Shown piece after piece: positions 6,748 through 12,986 of a stretch of 29,319 nt of DNA (position 1 is the first letter of the stretch; every line of letters begins with the position of its first letter). The translations under genes were made by a program, and so were the position numbers. The notes below the pieces were generated by a model, which made no database searches, was not told the origin of the DNA, and saw only the letters and a program-made list of their open reading frames with translations. Location of the stretch: positions 1 to 29,319 of IMG/VR virus record IMGVR_UViG_3300020200_000129; one strand, written 5' to 3'. Source of the DNA: a virus.

Positions 6748-9027
6748 ATGTCAACACCCTTGTACCAAGAAGCACTTATTGAAGCAAAAAAGCTTCGTGA
6801 AGCAGCAGCATCAGAAGCAAAGAATGCAGTATTAGAAGCAGTTCAACCATTAATCAAACAAATGATTGATAAAGAAATCTCTGGGATTATCTTGGAACAA
6901 GAGGAACCACCTCCTGCACCCGAATCTTCTGCTGATGCACCTCCACCCGCTCCCCCAGTGCCATCACCAGATGCAGGATCAACAGGTCCAATTGACGCTG
7001 CTCCTGCAAGCGGTGCTGAAGTTAAGCCACCAATGCCGGGAATGACACCAGCAGTTTCTGCTGCTGCTCCACCTATTAAATCTCCCGGTACAGATGTTAT
7101 CGGCAAGATCGATCTTGGCCCAGCTGGAGAACAACAAATCGTTATTCCTGTGGATGCTCTTTTCCAAAAAGAAACAACACCAGCATCAACAGGAACCGTA
7201 GAAACACCAACGGAAACAACTCCTGCTCCCGAAGCGGCACCTGCCCCAGAAGCATCTCCAGCTGTCCCAGCACCAGAAGCAGAAACAATGCCCCCACCAG
7301 ATTCTCTTACAGAGATTTATCGTGCGGTACAAAAACTGTTGAGTGAACAAGCTGCTCCACCAGCTGCTCCTGCGGCTCCTATGCCACCAGCAGACCCAGC
7401 AGCTGCCGCAGCACCTCCCGCTGCTCCTATGCCACCAGCAGACCCAGCAGCTGCCGCAGCACCTCCCGCTGCTCCAACTCCTGCTGCACCCGCTGCAACT
7501 CCACCAGCAGCGCCTCCAGCCCCAGATGCCGCAGCTGCAACTCCACCAGCCGGTGATTTAAATGCTGCCGCTGGTGCTGCTCCTGCTGCTCCTGCTGCTC
7601 CTGCTGCTCCTGCTGCACCAACTCCTCCTGCAATGCCAGTAGCTGCTGATGCACCTCCACCAGCACCAACAGGCGCAGCAGCCCCACCTGTAACACCAGC
7701 TCCAGTAGCTGCGGGTACTCCCCAAACTGTTGCAGAATATAAGAACTTTAAAACAAGTTTAGACCGTACAGAAGGTTTGGTTGAAGCACTACGTAGCAAG
7801 ACTAGTGAAAATGTAACGTTTCTAAAAGAAGCGTATGAAAAACAACTTTTTTCACTATACAACAACTTGCTTGGTTTAAAGGCAAAAAATGCAATATCCC
7901 CTAGACTATTTTCTTTCAATGAAGACAGATTGGGATTGCTATACGAAAATCTAAACGTAATCACTAGTTATAAGCAAAATCCACTAGCAAAGGGTAATAA
8001 AATGGCAAACAAGAATTCATTGAAAGATTTAGTTCGTGCGCTTTTTGAAGGCGCAGAAGGTTTTGAAGACGCAGTAGGCAAGGTTGATCCTGCTGGTGAT
8101 TCAGAAGGCGGTTCAGCAGAACACGCTCACAAAGTTTCAGGTAACCCAAAGGGTGTTAAAGCAGAAGCAGAATCTGCTCCATTCCCAACCAAACAAAAGA
8201 AAGAATGGCCCGGTAAACCATCACCAGAATCTCTTCTTGAACAACTAGAAGAAGAAATTGGTGAGCTCATGGCAGAAATGGGTTCAGAAGAAGGTATGCA
8301 AGAAGAAGCAGAAGATGAAATTGTTCTTGAGCTAGCTGATGAAGAAGTAATGATGGAAGCCCGCAAGGCCCGTACTCGTCTCAAAGCTCTTCGTGAACAA
8401 GCCGAAGACAAACTTTCACTCACCATCGATCTAGATGGTGTTTCTGGTGAAAATGTCCAAAACGTCAACGTCTCACTTGATGGTGAAGAACTTGAAGTTG
8501 AAATGGACGAAGAAGGTTCAGAAGAAGATTCAGAAGATATGGAAATGTCTGGTGAAGAAGAAGACTCAGAAGATATGGAAATGTCTGGTGAAGAAGAAGA
8601 CTCAGAAGATATGGAAATGTCTGGTGAAGAAGAAGATTCAGAAGGCTCAGAAGAAGCTCTTATGGAATCACGCAAACTTGTTCGCAAGGCTGTGAATGAA
8701 ACCAAGACTCTTCGTGGTCAACTTCATGAAACTCAACTTCTCACCGCACGCTCATTGTATGTTAACAAGCTTTTCGTGAGGGACGAATTGACCGGGACAC
8801 AAAAACGCAAAATCGTTGAGTATCTCGACAGTGCCAACACAATTGCAGAAGCAAAAGAAATCTATAACCGTATTGTTCGTGTACTAAACGCTGGAAAGAA
8901 AAACGGTGCAATGATTAAAGAATCTGCACAACGTCCAGCTCGTATGCTAACAGAAGGATTTGTAGAGCCAAGCTTCGATACTTCTCGCTGGCAAATCCTT
9001 GCTGGCATGAAGAGAAACGCAAAGTAA
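6748..9027 (+). CDS. Prohead scaffold/core protein, long Pro/Ala-rich form (gp22-like position)
   Basis: Predicted internal scaffold of the prohead, lying directly between the protease and capsid genes as gene 22 does in T4. At 759 residues it is far longer than T4 gp22 (269). Parts in order: an N-terminal coiled coil (about 1-50, EALIEAKKLREAAASEAK); a disordered Pro/Ala region (about 50-330) with tandem repeats; a helical domain (about 330-415); a second half starting at Met419 with a basic amphipathic helix (SLKDLVRALFEGAE); acidic helices with three DMEMSGEEEDSE repeats at 597-632; and a helical C-terminus. Leu-x-Glu sites that gp21 could cut are frequent. AGGAG precedes the start. Met419 may start a second product. 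Confidence 0.8.
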   Translation: MSTPLYQEALIEAKKLREAAASEAKNAVLEAVQPLIKQMIDKEISGIILEQEEPPPAPESSADAPPPAPPVPSPDAGSTGPIDAAPASGAEVKPPMPGMTPAVSAAAPPIKSPGTDVIGKIDLGPAGEQQIVIPVDALFQKETTPASTGTVETPTETTPAPEAAPAPEASPAVPAPEAETMPPPDSLTEIYRAVQKLLSEQAAPPAAPAAPMPPADPAAAAAPPAAPMPPADPAAAAAPPAAPTPAAPAATPPAAPPAPDAAAATPPAGDLNAAAGAAPAAPAAPAAPAAPTPPAMPVAADAPPPAPTGAAAPPVTPAPVAAGTPQTVAEYKNFKTSLDRTEGLVEALRSKTSENVTFLKEAYEKQLFSLYNNLLGLKAKNAISPRLFSFNEDRLGLLYENLNVITSYKQNPLAKGNKMANKNSLKDLVRALFEGAEGFEDAVGKVDPAGDSEGGSAEHAHKVSGNPKGVKAEAESAPFPTKQKKEWPGKPSPESLLEQLEEEIGELMAEMGSEEGMQEEAEDEIVLELADEEVMMEARKARTRLKALREQAEDKLSLTIDLDGVSGENVQNVNVSLDGEELEVEMDEEGSEEDSEDMEMSGEEEDSEDMEMSGEEEDSEDMEMSGEEEDSEGSEEALMESRKLVRKAVNETKTLRGQLHETQLLTARSLYVNKLFVRDELTGTQKRKIVEYLDSANTIAEAKEIYNRIVRVLNAGKKNGAMIKESAQRPARMLTEGFVEPSFDTSRWQILAGMKRNAK
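7375..7470 (+). repeat. Two 48-bp tandem repeats in the scaffold gene
   Basis: Two identical 48-base units at 7375-7422 and 7423-7470 each encode a 16-residue Pro/Ala block (core PMPPADPAAAAAPPA). The repeat is in frame and identical at the nucleotide level, which points to a recent duplication or active copy-number change. Confidence 0.85.
7576..7620 (+). repeat. 9-bp tandem repeats encoding Ala-Ala-Pro
   Basis: Four perfect GCTGCTCCT units at 7576-7611 and a fifth diverged unit (GCTGCACCA) to 7620, in frame, encode an Ala-Ala-Pro run. This is simple-sequence expansion within the disordered linker of the scaffold. Confidence 0.85.
8002..9027 (+). other. Possible second scaffold product from an internal start
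   Basis: Met419 of the scaffold frame (ATG at 8002-8004) has AAAGGG seven bases upstream (7989-7994), a better-placed ribosome-binding site than several genes here have. Translation from it would give a 341-residue protein starting MANKNSLKDLVRALFEGAE, which looks like a natural N-terminus and resembles the putative capsid-targeting segments of other proteins. The long and short forms would share the acidic repeats and helical C-terminus. Nested in-frame scaffold genes are known in other phages (lambda Nu3 within C). This is an inference. Confidence 0.4.
8536..8643 (+). repeat. Three 36-bp tandem repeats, acidic
   Basis: Three 36-base units starting at 8536, 8572 and 8608 each encode DMEMSGEEEDSE. 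The first two are identical and the third differs by one C-to-T change in a serine/aspartate-rich codon stretch. They lengthen the negatively charged part of the scaffold. Confidence 0.9.
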
Positions 9028-9091
9028 GTGCATAGTTAGAGATAAGTTACCATTTAGGTACTAGAAAAACAACGAATAAGGAGATATTCAA

Positions 9092-11050
9092 ATGTCAAAA
9101 ACACTAACCCTATCACAACTCGCTGAAGGTGTTCAACGCACAGCAGCAACCGCAGGCGATGAACGCATTGTCGGTAAATGGTCACGCACAGGTCTTCTAG
9201 AAGGTCTTTCAGCAGCAGGCAAGCAAAAAATGGCTCGCCTTCTTGAAAACCAAGCTGTAGAAGTTCTCAGGGGTGGCTCTTCAATGCTAAACGAAAGCCT
9301 TTCACTTTCAACAGGTGGTGCATCACTCACAACATCTAATCAAGTGGCTGGTTTCACCAACGTAGCATTCCCAATCGTTCGCCGTGTATTCGCTGGCCTC
9401 GTTGCCAACGAAATCGTAAGCGTTCAACCAATGAGCCTTCCATCAGGTCTACTCTTCTACTTAGACTACACCTACGGCTCATACGTCGGTGGTGACGCTG
9501 GTACAAGCGGTAACCAATATGCAGTTGGTTCTGATCCCGGTGCTGCAACATATGCTCGTGGCCAATCAATATACACCAACCCATCAGGTTCAGTAATCCG
9601 CACAAGCGGTTCACTAGCTGCTGGTGGTCAATACAACCTCATTGGCTCAGGTTATTCAAAGGTTCACGTACAAGGTCAACTCGCAACAGGCGTAGTTGCT
9701 CTTGGTGCATGGACCGGTGGAACAGCATGGCTCACAGGATCTTCAGTGTCAGCATCAGCAGGTTTCGTTGGTTACAACGCACGCTTCGCTGACTACGATC
9801 CAACACTTTCAACAGACGTTGAAAACAGCGTGCTCGACTACACCTTCCTAGTTGTTTCAGCTTCACAACTCACAACAGCAATTAATGGTGCAGATCTAAC
9901 CTCAATTGAACAAATCGCAGTTACAGGTCTTGGTGCTTCTGGTTCAGCATTCACAGCACCACCACAAACTTACCAACAAGGCGAAGCAGTTCTCAACTTC
10001 CGTCGCTTCACCAAGCGTGGTAACTGGACCGATTCTGGCACAAGCTCAACATTTACACCAGATCCATTCAATGGTTCACACCTTCTCTTCGTAATGGGTC
10101 TTTCAAACACACAAACCGTTGGTTCAGTCGTGCTCGGTAGCGCAAACACACTTGTAACAGCTTCAGCACCTATCGCTGACAAACTCTCAATAGACTCAAC
10201 AAACGGTTCAGCTCTCACAATCCCAAGCTTTGAATCAAACTTCGCAGTTGATTCAAGCCCACGTATTCCAGACGTAGACATCAAGATTGATTCAGTTGCA
10301 GTAACAGCAACAACCCGTAAGCTCCGTGCTCGCTGGTCACCAGAAATGGCTCAAGACCTCACAGCATTCTACTCAATGGACGTAGAAGCAGAGCTCACAA
10401 ACATTCTCTCAGAGATGATCACTCTCGATATCGACCGTGAAATCCTTAACGACCTACTCACACAAGCTCAAGCAGCTAACTACTTCTGGAGCCGTGCCCC
10501 CGGTCGCTTCGTTAACAAGTACACAGGTACCGAAGTTGCTCGTACCAGTACCGTTTACCCCGGACCACAATTCACAGGCAATGTCCGTGAATGGTACGAA
10601 ACACTTATCGAAACCATCACAGACGCAGCCAACGTCATCCACAAGAAGACTCTTCGTGGCTCAGGTAACTTCATCGTGTGCTCACCAGAAGTGGGTACCA
10701 TTCTTGAAGCAACAGTTGCTTACCGTGCCAACTACAAGATCGACGGCGACGGCCAAGTTCGTGACAACATGAGCATTGGTGCAGAAGCTGTAGGTACAGT
10801 AAACGGTCGCTACTCAGTGTTCGTTGACCCATACTTCCCAGTAAACAAGATCCTTATCGGTCTTAAGGGTTCAACCTTCCTTGAAAGCGGTTATATCTAC
10901 GCTCCATACGTACCACTCATCCTTACCCCCGTAATCTACGGACAAGAAGACTTCACTCCACGTAAGGGCATCATGACCCGCTACGGTAAGAAAATGGTAC
11001 GTGCAGACTTCTACGCAACCGTGACATGCTTGGACATGAGCGTAATTTGA
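9092..11050 (+). CDS. 23: Major capsid protein (gp23-like)
   Basis: Main hexamer subunit of the head shell, 652 residues (T4 gp23 is 521). The C-terminal third is diagnostic: WSPEMAQDLTAFYSMDVEAE, then ILSEMITLDIDREI, GSGNFIVCSPEV, and near the end YAPYVPLILTPVIYG followed by FTPRKGIMTRYGKKMV. The N-terminal 60 residues hold Leu-x-Glu sites (LLEGL, LLENQ) where gp21 would be expected to remove a delta peptide, as in T4. A Ser/Thr/Gly-rich insertion around 140-330 explains the extra length. AAGGAGATATT precedes the ATG and a strong terminator follows the stop. Codons are visibly richer in C-ending forms than those of the neighbouring genes, as expected for very high expression. Confidence 0.96.
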   Translation: MSKTLTLSQLAEGVQRTAATAGDERIVGKWSRTGLLEGLSAAGKQKMARLLENQAVEVLRGGSSMLNESLSLSTGGASLTTSNQVAGFTNVAFPIVRRVFAGLVANEIVSVQPMSLPSGLLFYLDYTYGSYVGGDAGTSGNQYAVGSDPGAATYARGQSIYTNPSGSVIRTSGSLAAGGQYNLIGSGYSKVHVQGQLATGVVALGAWTGGTAWLTGSSVSASAGFVGYNARFADYDPTLSTDVENSVLDYTFLVVSASQLTTAINGADLTSIEQIAVTGLGASGSAFTAPPQTYQQGEAVLNFRRFTKRGNWTDSGTSSTFTPDPFNGSHLLFVMGLSNTQTVGSVVLGSANTLVTASAPIADKLSIDSTNGSALTIPSFESNFAVDSSPRIPDVDIKIDSVAVTATTRKLRARWSPEMAQDLTAFYSMDVEAELTNILSEMITLDIDREILNDLLTQAQAANYFWSRAPGRFVNKYTGTEVARTSTVYPGPQFTGNVREWYETLIETITDAANVIHKKTLRGSGNFIVCSPEVGTILEATVAYRANYKIDGDGQVRDNMSIGAEAVGTVNGRYSVFVDPYFPVNKILIGLKGSTFLESGYIYAPYVPLILTPVIYGQEDFTPRKGIMTRYGKKMVRADFYATVTCLDMSVI

Positions 11051-11057
11051 TTTGCCT

Positions 11058-11065
11058 TATAAATA
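11058..11065 (+). promoter_or_regulatory. TATAAATA, identical to the T4 late promoter core
   Basis: TATAAATA lies eight bases after the capsid stop and just before the capsid terminator. It is the exact T4 late promoter sequence, but a transcript starting here on the + strand would meet the terminator at once. Read on the minus strand it is the CTATTTATA-type box seen upstream of other genes, so it could drive antisense RNA. It may also be chance. Confidence 0.25.
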
Positions 11066-11077
11066 GGTAGTTCAAAG

Positions 11078-11105
11078 GAAAGGCAGGCTGAAAAGCCTGC
11101 CTTTT
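11078..11105 (+). terminator. Intrinsic terminator of the capsid gene
   Basis: AAAGGCAGGC at about 11079-11088 pairs with GCCTGCCTTT (11095-11104) around a TGAAAA loop and ends in a T-run. It is a ten-pair, GC-rich stem placed 28 bases after the capsid stop, and would isolate the capsid transcript from the endonuclease gene that follows. Confidence 0.85.
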
Positions 11106-11165
11106 CGCATTTATACACTCTAAGAGAAATATAAACCCATATCCAAAAATGCCTTTGTGTGTTAG

Positions 11166-11187
11166 TATATATCAAGAGGTATATATG
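11166..11187 (+). promoter_or_regulatory. Weak hairpin with the ribosome-binding site in its loop
   Basis: TATATA (11166-11171) can pair with TATATA (11180-11185), leaving AAGAGG in the eight-base loop and the A of the ATG in the stem. Six A-U pairs make a weak structure. It matters mainly because the other two endonuclease genes also have hairpins over their starts. Confidence 0.3.
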
Positions 11188-12081
11188 AAGTTTGTGTTTT
11201 TTGATAAAGGCAACGAAGGCGGGATTTATAAAATCATTAATATCGATAACGGCAGGATTTATATTGGATCAACCAGTAGATTCAAGACAAGAGCTTACAG
11301 TCATTCGAATAATTTAAAAGCAAACAGGCATCTAAACAAGTTCATGCAAAGCGACTTCAACAAAACAGGGGCAGATTCGTTTTTGTTTGAAGTTTTGGAA
11401 GTTGTGGTGGGGGACAAACAAGAAAGATTGGATCGTGAACAGTTTTATATTGATCAGTGGTATGACAACCAAAAAAACTGTTATAACTTGGCCAAAGAAG
11501 CTAAAGATACCCGTGGTGGAACTCGCAACAAAAAACAAATCGACCACACAACAGATGGTCGCTGTAAACCTTTTACAGAAGAACGTCTTGCTCAACATTC
11601 AGCTAAACTGAAAGAAACATGGCAAGACCCAGTATTAAAAGAATCTTCCAGACAAAACGCTATAAAACAGTGGAGTAAACATTCTGCAAACATAACTGTA
11701 ACCAATAAAACTACAGGTGAGAAAGTTGTTATAGACGGTTCTATTAGGCAGTTTTGTTTGGACAAAGGATTGAGCTATAAAGCTTTTCATCAGCTTGTAA
11801 AAGGCAAGATAAAGAGTTCTGGAGGGTGGTTTATAGGAGAAACAGAGCCAGAGTATATTAGTCAAAAAGGTCAAGTTAGAAAGCCTTTAAGTAAAGAGCA
11901 CAGGGAAAAGATAGCTGGTGGAAGATACATGGGCATAAAACTTGTTAACGAACAAGGTGCAGAGATTATTTTGGGTAACAATATCAAGCAACAATGTCGT
12001 GAGTTAGGTTTATGTTACTCTACACTTCTTAAAGTATTGAATGGTATATGTTATTCGGTTTCGGGTTATACTAGAGACTAA
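11185..12081 (+). CDS. GIY-YIG homing endonuclease (Seg-like), first copy
   Basis: Free-standing homing endonuclease of 298 residues. The GIY-YIG nuclease domain occupies about 12-105: GIYKI (13-17), GRIYIGS (23-29), Arg36, His40, and the likely metal-binding Glu85. The C-terminal half carries two similar helix-turn-helix-like modules (IRQFCLDKGLSYKAF and IKQQCRELGLCYSTL) of the kind that bind DNA in NUMOD-type endonucleases. I start it at 11185 because AAGAGG lies just upstream; a 12-residue extension to 11149 is possible but has no such site and reads unlike the family. It lies between two strong terminators as a self-contained insert. Its nuclease domain is close to that of the copy at 18063. 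Confidence 0.9.
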   Translation: MKFVFFDKGNEGGIYKIINIDNGRIYIGSTSRFKTRAYSHSNNLKANRHLNKFMQSDFNKTGADSFLFEVLEVVVGDKQERLDREQFYIDQWYDNQKNCYNLAKEAKDTRGGTRNKKQIDHTTDGRCKPFTEERLAQHSAKLKETWQDPVLKESSRQNAIKQWSKHSANITVTNKTTGEKVVIDGSIRQFCLDKGLSYKAFHQLVKGKIKSSGGWFIGETEPEYISQKGQVRKPLSKEHREKIAGGRYMGIKLVNEQGAEIILGNNIKQQCRELGLCYSTLLKVLNGICYSVSGYTRD

Positions 12082-12088
12082 GTAAAAG

Positions 12089-12124
12089 GAAGGGGAGCCC
12101 TAAAAAGGCTCCCCTTCTGCTTTT
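12089..12124 (+). terminator. Intrinsic terminator after the first GIY-YIG gene
   Basis: GAAGGGGAGCC (12089-12099) pairs with GGCTCCCCTTC (12107-12117) around a CTAAAAA loop, eleven base pairs, followed by TGCTTTTG. It begins seven bases after the stop. Confidence 0.8.
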
Positions 12125-12127
12125 GTA

Positions 12128-12134
12128 CTATTTA
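12128..12134 (+). promoter_or_regulatory. CTATTTA box upstream of the HNH gene
   Basis: Exact CTATTTA 27 bases before the HNH start, directly after a terminator, so the HNH gene needs its own promoter. The spacing matches the boxes at 12963 (24 bases) and 19077 (26 bases). Confidence 0.45.
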
Positions 12135-12135
12135 C

Positions 12136-12156
12136 ATCTTGGAGATATACCAAGAT
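12136..12156 (+). promoter_or_regulatory. Hairpin masking the HNH ribosome-binding site and start codon
   Basis: ATCTTGG (12136-12142) is a perfect complement of CCAAGAT (12150-12156) around an AGATATA loop. The left arm holds the first two bases of GGAG and the right arm holds the A and T of the start codon at 12155. Folding would block translation initiation. Confidence 0.5.
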
Positions 12157-12514
12157 GCTTACACGCCTTTATAAAGCCATTAAGGAAGCCGTTAAAGGTA
12201 AACCACTAAAGCTACGTTCACCTCGTTGGGATGACGTACGTAAAATCCATTTAAAATCGTTTCCAGCTTGTGCGGCTTGTGGTTCAGAAACGAATTTACA
12301 AGTTCATCATATAAAGCCGTTTCATTTATATCCAGAGCTTGAGCTTGACGAAGAAAATCTTATAACGTTATGTGAAACAAAAGCTCACAAGTGTCATTTT
12401 AAGATTGGTCATTTAAATAACTGGAGGAGGGAGAATCCAAATGTTGCAGAAGATGCTGTAGAATATAGCACTAAAAATCAGAATGCCTTGGAGAACATCC
12501 CCAAGGCACCCTAA
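12155..12514 (+). CDS. HNH endonuclease
   Basis: A 119-residue HNH nuclease. The basic N-terminus (about 1-30) is followed by CAAC (Cys39, Cys42), VHHIKPFHLYPEL (His51, His52), EENLITLC with the HNH asparagine at 68, and a second metal-binding set CHFKIGH (Cys80, His81, His86). This is a compact zinc-stabilised HNH fold of the kind found in T4-like free-standing homing endonucleases and in packaging-associated nucleases. No separate DNA-binding domain is seen. Its position within a cluster of endonuclease genes favours a mobile homing role, though a role in head or packaging functions is possible. Confidence 0.88.
   Translation: MLTRLYKAIKEAVKGKPLKLRSPRWDDVRKIHLKSFPACAACGSETNLQVHHIKPFHLYPELELDEENLITLCETKAHKCHFKIGHLNNWRRENPNVAEDAVEYSTKNQNALENIPKAP
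12485..12507 (-). terminator. Possible terminator hairpin for the minus-strand 108-aa gene
   Basis: GCCTTGG (12485-12491) and CCAAGGC (12501-12507) form a seven-pair stem at the end of the HNH gene. On the minus strand it lies 34 bases after the 12541 stop and is followed by ATTCTGATTTTT. On the + strand no T-run follows. Support is weak. Confidence 0.3.
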
Positions 12515-12540
12515 AGGTAATTAGTTGTTATTGAGAAAGA

Positions 12541-12867
12541 TTATTTCTTTTTGCTGACTGATTTTGTTACTTGTTCAGTTGTTGATGAGGTTTCTGTTGT
12601 TGTGCTTACTTCGACGGGTTTAGGTGATTCAGGTTTTTCTTCCTTGATTGTTTCCAGTGCCTTAGCTAGTTGGTTAACGGAAGAGTGCATACATTGTTCT
12701 TGCAGACGAGAAACTGTTTCTTGCAAAGAAACAACCTTGCCTTCAAGTTCGCAAAGTTTTTCAAGAATAGCTTCACTGTTTAAGCCTTCGATGCTCAAGT
12801 CACCTTTAATGCAGATTGATTGTTTGCCACCGGCACCTGCATATGTACCATTTAATACTGCTTTCAT
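12541..12867 (-). CDS. Small coiled-coil protein, 108 aa
   Basis: Minus-strand gene with a good ribosome-binding site (AAAGGAG) ahead of the ATG at 867. Residues 1-28 include a Gly-rich start (MKAVLNGTYAGAGGKQSICI). Residues about 30-75 form a heptad-like helix (ILEKLCELEGKVVSLQETVSRL). The tail is Pro/Ser/Thr-rich and disordered, ending in SKKK. It sits convergent with the HNH gene and divergent from the fusion enzyme. I do not recognise it; an oligomeric accessory protein is the most that can be said. Confidence 0.7.
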   Translation of the reverse strand: MKAVLNGTYAGAGGKQSICIKGDLSIEGLNSEAILEKLCELEGKVVSLQETVSRLQEQCMHSSVNQLAKALETIKEEKPESPKPVEVSTTTETSSTTEQVTKSVSKKK

Positions 12868-12895
12868 TTCATTTCACTCCTTTTGGTGTTAAGTA

Positions 12896-12916
12896 TTGAT
12901 TATATATATATATCAA
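12896..12916. promoter_or_regulatory. AT-rich dyad in a divergent intergenic region
   Basis: TTGAT (12896-12900) and ATCAA (12912-12916) flank an alternating TATATATATAT core between two divergent genes. It could be an operator or a bidirectional promoter element, or simple sequence. No stronger evidence is visible. Confidence 0.25.
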
Positions 12917-12962
12917 GCCAGAATCATTGTTCAAAGCGATTGCTCAAGTTAGCTTAATCGAA

Positions 12963-12969
12963 CTATTTA
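12963..12969 (+). promoter_or_regulatory. CTATTTA box upstream of the fusion enzyme
   Basis: Exact CTATTTA 24 bases before the ATG at 12987. Its presence inside the open frame that extends to 12927 supports 12987 as the true start. Confidence 0.45.
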
Positions 12970-12986
12970 GAAAACAGGAGTGTTGT

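Noticed and set aside
7317-7964. Minus-strand open frame of 215 codons, Ala/Gly-rich
   Set aside because: It is the reverse strand of the Pro/Ala repeats in the scaffold gene. The composition follows from the repeats, and no start signal supports it.
7375-8643. Repeats considered as a CRISPR-like array
   Set aside because: The units are directly tandem with no spacers, in frame, and encode low-complexity protein.
8127-8705. Minus-strand open frame of 192 codons, Ser-rich
   Set aside because: It is the complement of the GAA/GAT-rich acidic repeats. The Ser-rich pattern is an artefact of that composition.
11149-11184. Start of the first GIY-YIG gene at 11149
   Set aside because: The extra 12 residues have no ribosome-binding site and read unlike the family. 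The ATG at 11185 has AAGAGG in place.
12899-12912. Alternating TA run considered as a replication origin
   Set aside because: It is only about 14 bases in an ordinary divergent intergenic region, with no iterons or other origin features nearby.
12927-12986. Start of the fusion enzyme at 12927
   Set aside because: The 20 extra codons span the CTATTTA box and lack a ribosome-binding site, while ATG 12987 has CAGGAG upstream and gives a sensible N-terminus.
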